A model generated the notes under the pieces. The model was given only the letters and a program-made list of their open reading frames with translations. It made no database searches and was not told the origin of the DNA. 56,973 bases of DNA, from NCBI GenBank assembly GCA_000497835.1, contig KI547176.1, positions 126,802 to 183,774 of the forward strand, given 5' to 3'. The position numbers were made by a program, and so were the translations under genes. Position 1 is the stretch's first letter. Every line of letters starts with the position of its first letter. This stretch comes from a gamma proteobacterium L18. GTDB taxonomy: Bacteria; Pseudomonadota; Gammaproteobacteria; Pseudomonadales; Pseudomonadaceae. Positions 31,637-40,260 of the stretch are shown one piece after another.

Positions 31637-34600
31637 ATGGCCGGTCGGCTTCATCGCAAACCCGGGTTCCCGTACTACATCACCGCGCCCGACTACCGCG
31701 AAACCTCTGCCGGTATCCAGGTGCTGCACTACCTGTGCCACGCCCTCAACCTGCAAGGCCACGACGCCTGGGTGACGGGCTGCAGCAAGGTCAACCCGGA
31801 CCTCAAGACGCCGATCCTCACCGAGGGCATCCGCCAGCAGCATCAGCGCGACGGCCGCACGCCGATTGCCGTGTACGCCGAGGTGTACCCGGGCAACATC
31901 CTCAACACCCCGGTGTGCGTGCGCTACATGCTCAACCGCGAAGGCGCGCTGGGCCGAGGCTCGGTGGAAGCAGGCCCCGATGATCTGTTCTTTTACTTCC
32001 GCCCCGAGTTCTACCAGGGCTCTGTCGATGAGCCGGTCAATGTGCTGACGCTGCCGTCCACCGACATGAGCCTGTTCGCCCCCGACGACAGCCGCGTGCG
32101 CACCAGCAACTACCTGTACCTGCATCGCCTGCCCGCCGAAGCGGTGAACTATGCCGAGCTGCCTGACGACATTCAGCTGCTGTCGATGGACAACCCGCTG
32201 ACCCTGCAACAACTGGCCCACGCCTTCAAGGGCGCCAAGGCGCTGTACACCTACGAAGCCGGTTCCACTTGCACCAAGGCGCTGCTCAGCGGCTGCCCGG
32301 TGGTGGCCCTGCGCGCGCCCGGCCATGAGCACCTGGCCGCCACGCAGAAAACCGCCGATGACCTGGGTGGCGGTTTCGCCTGGGACGACAGCGACGCCAG
32401 CCTGGAACGCGCCCGCAGCGAACTGCCGGCGATGCGCGCCTACCAACTGGGCATTGAGGATATCTTCTGGGAGCAACTGGGCGACTTCGTGCGCCTGACC
32501 CAGGCCCGCGCCGTGGCCGAAAATACCCGCGACAGCGGCTCGATCAGCGACTGGCTGGCCAGCCGCGCGCCGGTGAAAAGCCACGCCGCGCTGATCGACG
32601 AGCACCTGCAACAGCATCGCCAGGACGGTCGCCTGGGCATCGTCATCATCGACCGCGAGGGCAACCTGGAGCCGGTGATCCAGACCCTGCAAAGCCTGGA
32701 CAGCGACACCGCCCATTACGACAACCTGGGCGTCATGGTGCTGACGCCGCTGACCCTGGACCCGCAGCATTCCAACGCGGATCTGCAGTTCGTGACCTAC
32801 GCGCCGGGGCAGCTGGAGCAGACCCTCAACGCACGCCTGGGCGCGTTCGACTGCGCCTGGTTCATGCGCGTTGCGGCCGGCGTGCGCTTCTTGCCCGCAG
32901 GCCTGCAGACCATGGCCCTGGAGCTGCTGGCGGCCCCGGGTTGCCGCGCCATTTATGGCGACGAGTTCTACCGCGTCGGCGCCAGCGACATGAACAGCGC
33001 CTACCGCCCCGGCTTCAACCTGGACTACCTGCTCAGCGCCCCGGCGCACATGAGCCGTCATTGGCTGTGGAACAAGGCCTGCGTACAGGCCCTGGGCGGC
33101 TTCGAGGCCGACTGCGGCAGCGCCAGCGAATTGGCGATGATCCTGCGCCTGGTGGAAAGCGAAGGCCTTGCCGGCCTTGGCCACGTCAACGAACCGATCC
33201 TGGTGGCCGATGCCCCGAGCAGCGCTGCCGACCCGCAGGTCGAAGCCCTGCTGCACCGCCACCTGCAAGCGCGCGGCTACGCCCAGGCGCGGGTCGCTGC
33301 CCTTGCCGATGGTCATTACCGCATTCTCTACAACCTGCCGCACCATTCGCGCACCACGGTGATGGTGCTGGCTGACCAGCCGCTGGCGCTGTTGCAGCGC
33401 TGCCTGAACAGCCTGCTGGAGGTCACCGCCAACCCCGATTTCGACGTGGTGATGGTGGATGTCGCCGGTACCGGCGACTCCACCCGCGCGTGGCTGGCCA
33501 CCCTGGGTCGCGAATACGATTCGCGCGTGTGGGTGGCGTCCCACGCGCAGTTGCCAGCGGTAGCGGCGCTCAATGCCACCGCCGCCACACTGACCAACGA
33601 TTACCTGGTGCTGCTGGCCGGCAACACGCTGATCGAACAGCCACAATGGCTGGACAACCTGATCAACCACGCCGTGCGTGGCGAGGTCGCGGTGGTGGGG
33701 CCCAAGCTGGTCGACAGCCAGGGCCGCTGCCAGAGCGCCGGGCTGATCCTGGGCCTGGACGACATCGCCGGCCCTGCGTTCTTCAATGAACCGAGCGATG
33801 CGCGCGGCTACCTCGACCGCCTGCTGGTGGACCAGAACTACAGCGCCGTGAGCGGCGACTGCCTGATGATGCGCCGCGAGGTGTTCAATCAGCTGGGTGG
33901 CCTGGACAGTGCGCTGAGCCTGAGCGCGGCCACCCTGGACCTGTGCCTGCGCAGCCTGCAGGCCGGCTGCCTGACGGTGTGGACGCCGTTCGCCCAGGTG
34001 ACCCTGCTTGACCGCGTGCAACCGCTGCCCTCGGCCGCCGCCGAAGAGGCCGCCCGCCTGGAGCGTCGCACCCTGCAACAGCGCTGGCTGCCGCTGCTGG
34101 CGGACGACCCGGCCTACAACCAGAACCTGCGCCTGGACCGTGGCGGCTTCCGCCCCGACTACCGTTTCAGCCGCGAATGGCGCCGTATCGGCCAGGCGCT
34201 GCTGCCCCGCGTGCTGTGCCAGACCGCGGCCAGTGGTGACGAGCAGATCACCCACCAAGTGTTCAAGGCCCTGCAGGACAACCAGCGCCTGGAAGGCGTG
34301 GTGTGCCAGCCGATGCTCAGCGCGCTGGAACTGCAGCGTTTTGCGCCGGACAGCATCGTTTACTCGCTGTCACTGACCGACCCGCTGCGCACCGCACAGC
34401 TCGAAGAACAGGCCGTGGTGCCGGCGCTACGGGTGGTAGATCTGAGCCAGAGCATCGCCCAGGCGCTGGACCAGGGGCTGGATCTGAATGGCTACATCGC
34501 GGCGATCATGCCGCAGTTACAGGCCGTGGCGCCGCTGGTGGATCGCCTGGTGATCCCGGATGCCGAAGCGGCGGAGGCGTTGCGGGCGGTGCATAAGGAT

Positions 34601-34660
34601 GTGCGGCAGTGGCATACGCCGGATCTGGAGAATATTGCGCGGCATTGGTTGGTTGTGTAG
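31637..34660 (+). CDS. Multi-domain glycosyltransferase, Fgt-like (1007 residues)
   Basis: Very large glycosyltransferase. The first 320 residues resemble a GT-B/GT4 domain (PYYITAPDYRETSAGIQVLH; TYEAGSTCTKALLSGCPVV). About 340-560 is a GT2-like region, 570-820 a second GT2-like domain (TTVMVLADQPLALLQRCLNS; YLVLLAGNTL; VDQNYSAVSGDCLMM), and about 150 further residues close the protein. The second GT2-like part lacks an obvious DxD. It matches the style of Fgt1/Fgt2 of P. syringae and FgtA of P. aeruginosa, required for flagellin glycosylation. I start at the ATG at 31637 (AGGTGG before it) rather than the TTG at 31601. Last gene of the plus operon. Confidence 0.75.
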   Translation: MAGRLHRKPGFPYYITAPDYRETSAGIQVLHYLCHALNLQGHDAWVTGCSKVNPDLKTPILTEGIRQQHQRDGRTPIAVYAEVYPGNILNTPVCVRYMLNREGALGRGSVEAGPDDLFFYFRPEFYQGSVDEPVNVLTLPSTDMSLFAPDDSRVRTSNYLYLHRLPAEAVNYAELPDDIQLLSMDNPLTLQQLAHAFKGAKALYTYEAGSTCTKALLSGCPVVALRAPGHEHLAATQKTADDLGGGFAWDDSDASLERARSELPAMRAYQLGIEDIFWEQLGDFVRLTQARAVAENTRDSGSISDWLASRAPVKSHAALIDEHLQQHRQDGRLGIVIIDREGNLEPVIQTLQSLDSDTAHYDNLGVMVLTPLTLDPQHSNADLQFVTYAPGQLEQTLNARLGAFDCAWFMRVAAGVRFLPAGLQTMALELLAAPGCRAIYGDEFYRVGASDMNSAYRPGFNLDYLLSAPAHMSRHWLWNKACVQALGGFEADCGSASELAMILRLVESEGLAGLGHVNEPILVADAPSSAADPQVEALLHRHLQARGYAQARVAALADGHYRILYNLPHHSRTTVMVLADQPLALLQRCLNSLLEVTANPDFDVVMVDVAGTGDSTRAWLATLGREYDSRVWVASHAQLPAVAALNATAATLTNDYLVLLAGNTLIEQPQWLDNLINHAVRGEVAVVGPKLVDSQGRCQSAGLILGLDDIAGPAFFNEPSDARGYLDRLLVDQNYSAVSGDCLMMRREVFNQLGGLDSALSLSAATLDLCLRSLQAGCLTVWTPFAQVTLLDRVQPLPSAAAEEAARLERRTLQQRWLPLLADDPAYNQNLRLDRGGFRPDYRFSREWRRIGQALLPRVLCQTAASGDEQITHQVFKALQDNQRLEGVVCQPMLSALELQRFAPDSIVYSLSLTDPLRTAQLEEQAVVPALRVVDLSQSIAQALDQGLDLNGYIAAIMPQLQAVAPLVDRLVIPDAEAAEALRAVHKDVRQWHTPDLENIARHWLVV

Positions 34661-34697
34661 CGCATGGCTTTAGCTTTGCAGCGGTCTTGAGATCGAG

Positions 34698-34903
34698 CGC
34701 CGCCCGCGCGGCGCTTCCCGGGCAGAGCCCGGTCCTACATTTGTTGCAACGCACCATTGCCTGTGAGATCGCCTGGTCCGCCTTGTTCGTTCACTGCAGA
34801 TCTGTGGTGAACAAACAAGGCGGACCTGGTGATCTCACTGGCATGATTGGCCCGAAACAAATGTAGGACCGGGCTCTGCCCGGGAAGCGCCGCGCGGGCG
34901 GCG
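34698..34903. repeat. 206-base palindromic element between the two large glycosyltransferase genes
   Basis: Outer arms 34698-34740 and 34861-34903 are perfect 43-base reverse complements. The interior is largely complementary too (for example GGTCCGCCTTGTT against AACAAGGCGGACC). The arm core CCGGGCAGAGCCCGGTCCTA is the same as at 1-163. It occupies most of the 326-base convergent gap 34661-34986 and could terminate both strands. No gene seen in the gap. Confidence 0.85.
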
Positions 34904-34986
34904 CGCGGTTGCATGAACACCACAAAAAACCCGCCATGCACCTGGGGACCAAACCACCCCCCCAGGCCACACCACAACCCCAAACC

Positions 34987-37900
34987 TCAACCCGGCATCC
35001 ACGCCCTCAACCAACTCCCCAACGCCGCCCCATCAAACATAAAGTCGCGCTGCACCGCCGCCCTCAACTCATCCCCCATCCGCGCACTGGCATCCAGGTC
35101 GGACAGGTGCATGCGGATCGCCTCCAGCCACTCGTGGGTGCTGTTGGTCTTGACCGAGGTCACCGGGAAGTCGCCGCGGTAGCTGCGGGTGTCGGTGCAC
35201 ACCACCGGGTAGCCGCAGGCGCCATATTCCAGCAGGCGCAGGTTGCTCTTGCAGTCGTTGAAGATGTGCTGCTCCAGCGGCGCCAGGGCCAGGTCCAGGT
35301 TGAGGCTGGCCATTTTCTGCGGGTAGAGTTCCAGCGGCACGGCGGCGTGATATTCATGCACGTACGGACGCAGTTCGTCCGGGCACATACCCAAAAATAC
35401 CCACTCCACTTCGTCCGCCAGGGCCTTGACCACGTCCTTGATCAGCAGCAGGTCGCCGGTGTGGCTGGTGCCACCGCCCCAGCCCACGCGCGGCTTGCGG
35501 CCCACCCGGCGCTGGCTGGTCAGGTGGCGCCAGCGCTCAGGCGGCAGCATGTTGGGCACCACCACGATGTCGTGGTGCATGCTGGACATGGCGTCGGCCA
35601 GGGAATCGGTGGACACCACCAGACGGTCGCACAGCCCTACCCCGCGCTGCAGGGTTTCGCGGATGTCGCGGTGCAGGTAGCGACGGTGTTCGTTCTGCTC
35701 CGGCACGTCCAGCAGGTAGTCGTCCAGCTCGAAGATGCGGAAGGCCTTGGAGAATTCCTTGACCTGGGCGATGCCCTCCACGGGGCCCGCGCTGTAACGG
35801 CCCTGGAAGACGATGCTGTCCGGCGCGATGCGCTCGATTTCCAGGATCGAGGGCGTGCCGAAGTTGATCTGGTGCGTGGCCAGGCCAGCCTTGGCCAGTT
35901 CGGCCAGCGGCTGGATGACGCGGTAGTGTCCCACCGCGCCCTTGTTGATCGGCAGGCCCAGCACGAACGGCAGCGTGTGCCGGGCAAACGGCTGCCAGCC
36001 GTGGCGCAGGCCGACGTTCATGGTGAAGCTGGCGCCCATCAAGCTCAGGTTCTTGTTGTACGCCGGGTCACGGGCCAACTTGGGCAGCCAGCGGTTGAAA
36101 GCCGCACGCTGGGTCTGACGCCAGTCCAGCAGGGCTTCGCTGTCGGGCACCTGCTCCTGGCGGCGCACCATCAGCGCGGCAAACGGCGTCCACACCACGA
36201 GATAGCCCTGTTCGCCCACGCGCAGGCACAGGTCGACATCGGCAAAACCATGGGCCAGGTCACCTTCGGCCAGGCCATCGAGTTCCAGGAACAGCTGCTT
36301 GTCGATCAGCAAGCATTGCTGGCTGACGGCGCTGTAGTTCTGCACCACTTGCAGGCGGTGCAGGTAACCGGCGGCCGTCGCCTGCTCGCCGACGAACACC
36401 GAACCCACGGCGCCACGCAGGCCCAGCACCAGCCCGGCGTGCTCGACGCTGCCGTCCGGGCCTTGCAGGCGCGCACCCACCACCCCCACTTCATGGCGGC
36501 GGGCATGGCCGAGCATTTCGTCCAGCCAGCCAGCCTCAAGCACCACGCAGTCCTGGCTCAGGGTCAGCAGGTACTCGCCACGGGCGTCGCGGGCGCCCAG
36601 GTTGACCAGCGCCGACAGGCTGCTGGCCGCCGGTGCCTGGATCACGCGCAGCTTGGCGCCACCGATCTCGGCCATGGCCTGCAGCCAGTCACGCACTTCG
36701 GCTTTTTCATCGGCCGGGGTCACCACCACCACTTCGAACTGGGTGTAAGCGGTACGCGCCAGCAGGCTTTCCAGGCAGTCCTGCAAACCGCGCAGGCGGC
36801 CCTGACTGGCGACGACGACGCTGACCAGCGGTTGGCCGGCATGACGATATCGAATACGGTTGATCAGGCGGATATCGGCCTGCCCAATGTCGAAGTCCAG
36901 CGCCAGGCGCTTGAGGTGGCGCGCCACCATCGGTGCGTTGCCTTCACGCACGCTGGGCTCGCCCAGCCAGGACGGGAAATGCTGGCGGGCATGCAGCAGC
37001 ACCTCGCCGATGTGTTCGATGGCGTGCGGGCCACGGTTTTCCACCAGGCGGAACAACAGGTCGTGGGGGCTGAGCTCGATCAGGCCCGGGGCGAAGCCAC
37101 CGTGCTCGATAAACGCCTCGCGGCTGAACGCCAGGCCACGGCCCACGTAGGGGTAGCTGCGCAACAGGTCGAGGTTGAAGTCGGGGCGGAACACTGGCGC
37201 GCGATGGCCGTCGGCTTCCAGGGCATCTTCGTCCCAATAGCAGGCCTGCATGGCATCGCGCTCGGCAATGCGTTCGGCCAGCAGCAGCAAGGCATGGGCG
37301 GTCAGTTCGTCACCGGCGCGCAGCAGGCAGAACCAGTCGTAGTCGTCCAGTTCGCGCAGCATGCTGTTGAGCTGCAGCGGCCAGTCGGCATCGAGCGGCA
37401 TGCTCAAGGTGTTGCCGATGATGGTCGGCTCGGTAGCGGTGGCCGACATCACCAGGATAGCTTCCGGCGACCAGGTCTGCGCCGCCAGGCTGTCGAGGGT
37501 GGCCTGCAGGCTGCCGTCGCCACGGTGGTCGATGATCACCGGGATGATCTTGGCCTGGCGTGCCCAGCCGTCGACCCGGGCAGGCAGTTGCTGCAGTTGC
37601 GCCGGGGTGAAATCGCGGCATTGCACCCATTGCTCGTAGACCGCGTCGTAGTCGTCGCAGTTGACGCCCACGTGGTCGAACATGGTGTCGGCCTGCACGC
37701 CGAACATGCGGCCCAGGCCTACCTCTTCCCAGGCTGCGGCGGTGGCGTTCAGCGCATGGTGACGCACGCCACCGATCTTTTCGGCACGCTCACCTTCACG
37801 TCCACTCAGGAACTGCACCATGGCCTGGTATTCAGCCTGACGGGCGATTTCCAGGTCGGCGATGGCAGCCAGGCGCAGTGGCTTGAGGCGCTCCACCGCC

Positions 37901-38559
37901 AGGTATTTGTCGACGATGCCCAGGTCACCCTTGCACAGCAGGCAGCAATACAGCATCAGGTCGAGCATGGCCTCGAACGGCGCCTCGCTGACGGTCAGCG
38001 CAGGCATCAGCGGGGCCACGTCGGCACGGCGCAGCAGCACGCTGCTCAGGCCGCCGATGAAGTTGACCGGCCACACCTCGAACATGCTCAGCAGGTCGCT
38101 GCCCTTGAAGCGCGTGTCGCCGGCGATGAAACCGGAGTTCTCCATGCGGTTGGGCATGATGCGGTTGCCGGGGTCGGACAGGTAGTGCTGGCTGCTGGCG
38201 ACGCTGATATCCGGGTTGCGCACCAGCACGTCTGCCAGCAGCGGCGTGTGCTCGGGCATCAACCAGTCTTCGTCGAACAGCACCTTGATGAATTCGCCCT
38301 GGGCCAGGCCGACGCAGGCATTGATCGTGGCGTTGAGGCCCAGCGCCTGCTGGTTGGCCACGTAGCGCAGGCTGACATGGGCCGGCAGGTTTTGGCGGGT
38401 GGTTTCGACGGCCTGGCGAATCTCACTGCCCTGGCTGTCGTCGCACACCACCACGTCCAGGCGCGGGTAGTTCTGAGCCACGGCGCTGTTCAGCGCCCGG
38501 GGGAAATTCTTGGGGTCCAGGGCGGGGATGACGATGCTGACAAGCGGGGTGGTGTTCAT
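34987..38559 (-). CDS. Multi-domain glycosyltransferase, Fgt-like (1190 residues)
   Basis: Largest gene of the window. Residues 1-250 are a classic GT2 domain (PLVSIVIPALDPKNFPRALN, then VVVCDDSQGSE and VLFDEDWLMPEH with a DED acidic motif). Two more GT2-like modules follow (about 360-560, with CYWDEDALEADG; about 570-830, with VSVVVASQGRLRGLQDCLES). The C-terminal 300 residues look GT4-like (RVGWGGGTSHTGDLLLIKDV; LLEYGACGYPVVCTD). This fits the flagellin glycosyltransferase Fgt1/FgtA type. It lies 128 bases after flgL in the same direction, so it may be read from the flg operon. GAGG stands only one base before the ATG, an unusually tight ribosome site. Confidence 0.78.
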   Translation of the reverse strand: MNTTPLVSIVIPALDPKNFPRALNSAVAQNYPRLDVVVCDDSQGSEIRQAVETTRQNLPAHVSLRYVANQQALGLNATINACVGLAQGEFIKVLFDEDWLMPEHTPLLADVLVRNPDISVASSQHYLSDPGNRIMPNRMENSGFIAGDTRFKGSDLLSMFEVWPVNFIGGLSSVLLRRADVAPLMPALTVSEAPFEAMLDLMLYCCLLCKGDLGIVDKYLAVERLKPLRLAAIADLEIARQAEYQAMVQFLSGREGERAEKIGGVRHHALNATAAAWEEVGLGRMFGVQADTMFDHVGVNCDDYDAVYEQWVQCRDFTPAQLQQLPARVDGWARQAKIIPVIIDHRGDGSLQATLDSLAAQTWSPEAILVMSATATEPTIIGNTLSMPLDADWPLQLNSMLRELDDYDWFCLLRAGDELTAHALLLLAERIAERDAMQACYWDEDALEADGHRAPVFRPDFNLDLLRSYPYVGRGLAFSREAFIEHGGFAPGLIELSPHDLLFRLVENRGPHAIEHIGEVLLHARQHFPSWLGEPSVREGNAPMVARHLKRLALDFDIGQADIRLINRIRYRHAGQPLVSVVVASQGRLRGLQDCLESLLARTAYTQFEVVVVTPADEKAEVRDWLQAMAEIGGAKLRVIQAPAASSLSALVNLGARDARGEYLLTLSQDCVVLEAGWLDEMLGHARRHEVGVVGARLQGPDGSVEHAGLVLGLRGAVGSVFVGEQATAAGYLHRLQVVQNYSAVSQQCLLIDKQLFLELDGLAEGDLAHGFADVDLCLRVGEQGYLVVWTPFAALMVRRQEQVPDSEALLDWRQTQRAAFNRWLPKLARDPAYNKNLSLMGASFTMNVGLRHGWQPFARHTLPFVLGLPINKGAVGHYRVIQPLAELAKAGLATHQINFGTPSILEIERIAPDSIVFQGRYSAGPVEGIAQVKEFSKAFRIFELDDYLLDVPEQNEHRRYLHRDIRETLQRGVGLCDRLVVSTDSLADAMSSMHHDIVVVPNMLPPERWRHLTSQRRVGRKPRVGWGGGTSHTGDLLLIKDVVKALADEVEWVFLGMCPDELRPYVHEYHAAVPLELYPQKMASLNLDLALAPLEQHIFNDCKSNLRLLEYGACGYPVVCTDTRSYRGDFPVTSVKTNSTHEWLEAIRMHLSDLDASARMGDELRAAVQRDFMFDGAALGSWLRAWMPG

Positions 38560-38687
38560 GCCTCAAGACTCAACATTCAGCGGCCGCGCAGCGACCAGGC
38601 TTCGGAAAAAGGTGCGGGAAAAAATGCGGCGCCAGGCTCGGCCCCGTGAAGGGCCGCGAATGGCGCCGCGAAAAACTGGCTCATGGC

Positions 38688-40247
38688 TCAGATCTTGTTG
38701 AACAGGCTCAACTGGGCGATCTTCGCGAAGGCGGCCTGGGACGCCTCCAGCATGGTCTGTTGCAGGGTCAGGTTGATCGAGGCGGTGGCCATGTCGGTGT
38801 CGCCGATGTCCGACTGGGTGGTCTTGTTCGCCAGGCTCAACGAGGTGTTCTCGGTAGTCTGAATGGTGATGGCGTTCTCGGTGGCGCCAATCACGCCCCG
38901 GGCGATGCCGACTTGCTCACTGGCCTCGGACAGGTTGGCGATGGCCGAAGTGACCGAGTTCTGCAGCGCCAGCAGCTTGGTGTTGTCACCATTGATGGGC
39001 GTGTTCATCGCCGTGGCCAGCTGCGACAACGTGTCGAGCACGTTCTGGGTCTTGTGGGCATTGACCGAGACCTGGAAGGTGTCGCCGGTGGCGGGCGTAC
39101 CGCTGATATCAAAGGTGGCGCCTGCCGCCGAGATCGAGGTGTCGCCGGCGGCCATGGTGCCGGTGGCGATTGCCTTGCTGTCGCTGGTGTAGGGCTGCGC
39201 ATACACCGAGTAGTCGTTGGCGCTGGTGAACTTGATCACCGCCCCCGAGCTTGGGAAGGTGCTGGTGTAGGTAGCCGCGTTGGTCACCGTGCCGCTGGTG
39301 AGCTGCGCGGTGGAGGTGTTGCCCGAGCTGCGCGACGGGGTCAGGGTGTCCGGGGTGCTGGCCAGGGTGATCACGTGGCCAGCCGTGGTACCGCTGTTGG
39401 CGGTGTCCACCTTGAGGGTGAAATCCACGCCGCGCAGGGTGAACTGGGTGCCGCCTTCGGTGGACGGGCTGAAGGTGCCGTTGCCGGTCACTTCCGAGGT
39501 GATGTCGTTGCCCGAGGCGTCGGTGATGGCGTACTGGGTGTCACTGGTGAAGGTAACGGTGTACGGCTCACCGGCGGTGAAGGACTTGTTGTAGGTGGCT
39601 TCCGAGCTCATCTGGCCCGGGGAGATCGACACTTTGTTGTCGTTCACCGCAGGCGACGTCACGGTGGAGCTGGTACGGCTGGTGTTGGTGGCCTGCTCGA
39701 AAGCGGTATAGCCAGTGACGCCAGTGGGCAGGTTCAGGGTATCGGACACCTGCACGCTGAGGGCAGTCTGGTCACCCTGGTAGGTGTAGCTGCCGTCGCT
39801 GTTCTTCACGTACGGCGGCGTGGTGCTCTTGGAGCCGGAGAACATGTAGTTGCCCGAGGCGTCCTTGGTGTTGAGCAGGCCCAGCACCTGGTCTTGCAAC
39901 TGGCTGATCTCGGCGCCGATGGATTGGCGGTCGGCGTCGGTGAGCGAGCCGTCGCCGGCGTTAACCGCCAGTTCCTGGGCGCGCACCAGTGCGTTGTTGA
40001 TCGAGCTCAACACGCTTTCCTGGTTGTTCAGCGTGTTGGTGGCGGTGCTCATGTTGGTGCTGTACTGGGTCAGCAGCGAGCTTTGCTGTTGCAGTTGCAG
40101 CAGCTTGGCCGCGCCCACCGGATCGTCGCCAGCGGTCTTGATGCGCACGCCGGAGCTGATCTGCTCCTGGGTCTTGGCCGTGGCCGAGAACGCCGAGGAG
40201 TAGTTGGCCGCGCTGGTCTCGAAGTATTGAGAAGTGGAAATACGCAT
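38688..40247 (-). CDS. flgL: FlgL, hook-filament junction protein 2 (HAP3)
   Basis: FlgL links hook to filament, next to FlgK. The 519 residues start MRISTSQYFETSAANY and end in a flagellin-like helix (SINLTLQQTMLEASQAAFAK). The N- and C-terminal D0/D1 parts are conserved, and the Thr/Ser-rich centre (about 165-400) is longer than in the shortest members of the family. It starts 13 bases after flgK. The large glycosyltransferase gene follows it. Confidence 0.94.
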   Translation of the reverse strand: MRISTSQYFETSAANYSSAFSATAKTQEQISSGVRIKTAGDDPVGAAKLLQLQQQSSLLTQYSTNMSTATNTLNNQESVLSSINNALVRAQELAVNAGDGSLTDADRQSIGAEISQLQDQVLGLLNTKDASGNYMFSGSKSTTPPYVKNSDGSYTYQGDQTALSVQVSDTLNLPTGVTGYTAFEQATNTSRTSSTVTSPAVNDNKVSISPGQMSSEATYNKSFTAGEPYTVTFTSDTQYAITDASGNDITSEVTGNGTFSPSTEGGTQFTLRGVDFTLKVDTANSGTTAGHVITLASTPDTLTPSRSSGNTSTAQLTSGTVTNAATYTSTFPSSGAVIKFTSANDYSVYAQPYTSDSKAIATGTMAAGDTSISAAGATFDISGTPATGDTFQVSVNAHKTQNVLDTLSQLATAMNTPINGDNTKLLALQNSVTSAIANLSEASEQVGIARGVIGATENAITIQTTENTSLSLANKTTQSDIGDTDMATASINLTLQQTMLEASQAAFAKIAQLSLFNKI

Positions 40248-40260
40248 GGTCGACTAGCCC

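Noticed and set aside
31619..34258. 879-residue open frame on the minus strand
   Set aside because: Antisense shadow of the 1007-residue glycosyltransferase, with the same His/Gln/Ala-rich composition and no recognisable motif.
34909..38649. 1246-residue open frame on the plus strand
   Set aside because: It is the antisense shadow of the 1190-residue glycosyltransferase: His/Gln/Val-rich, low-complexity, no domain pattern. High G+C produces such frames.
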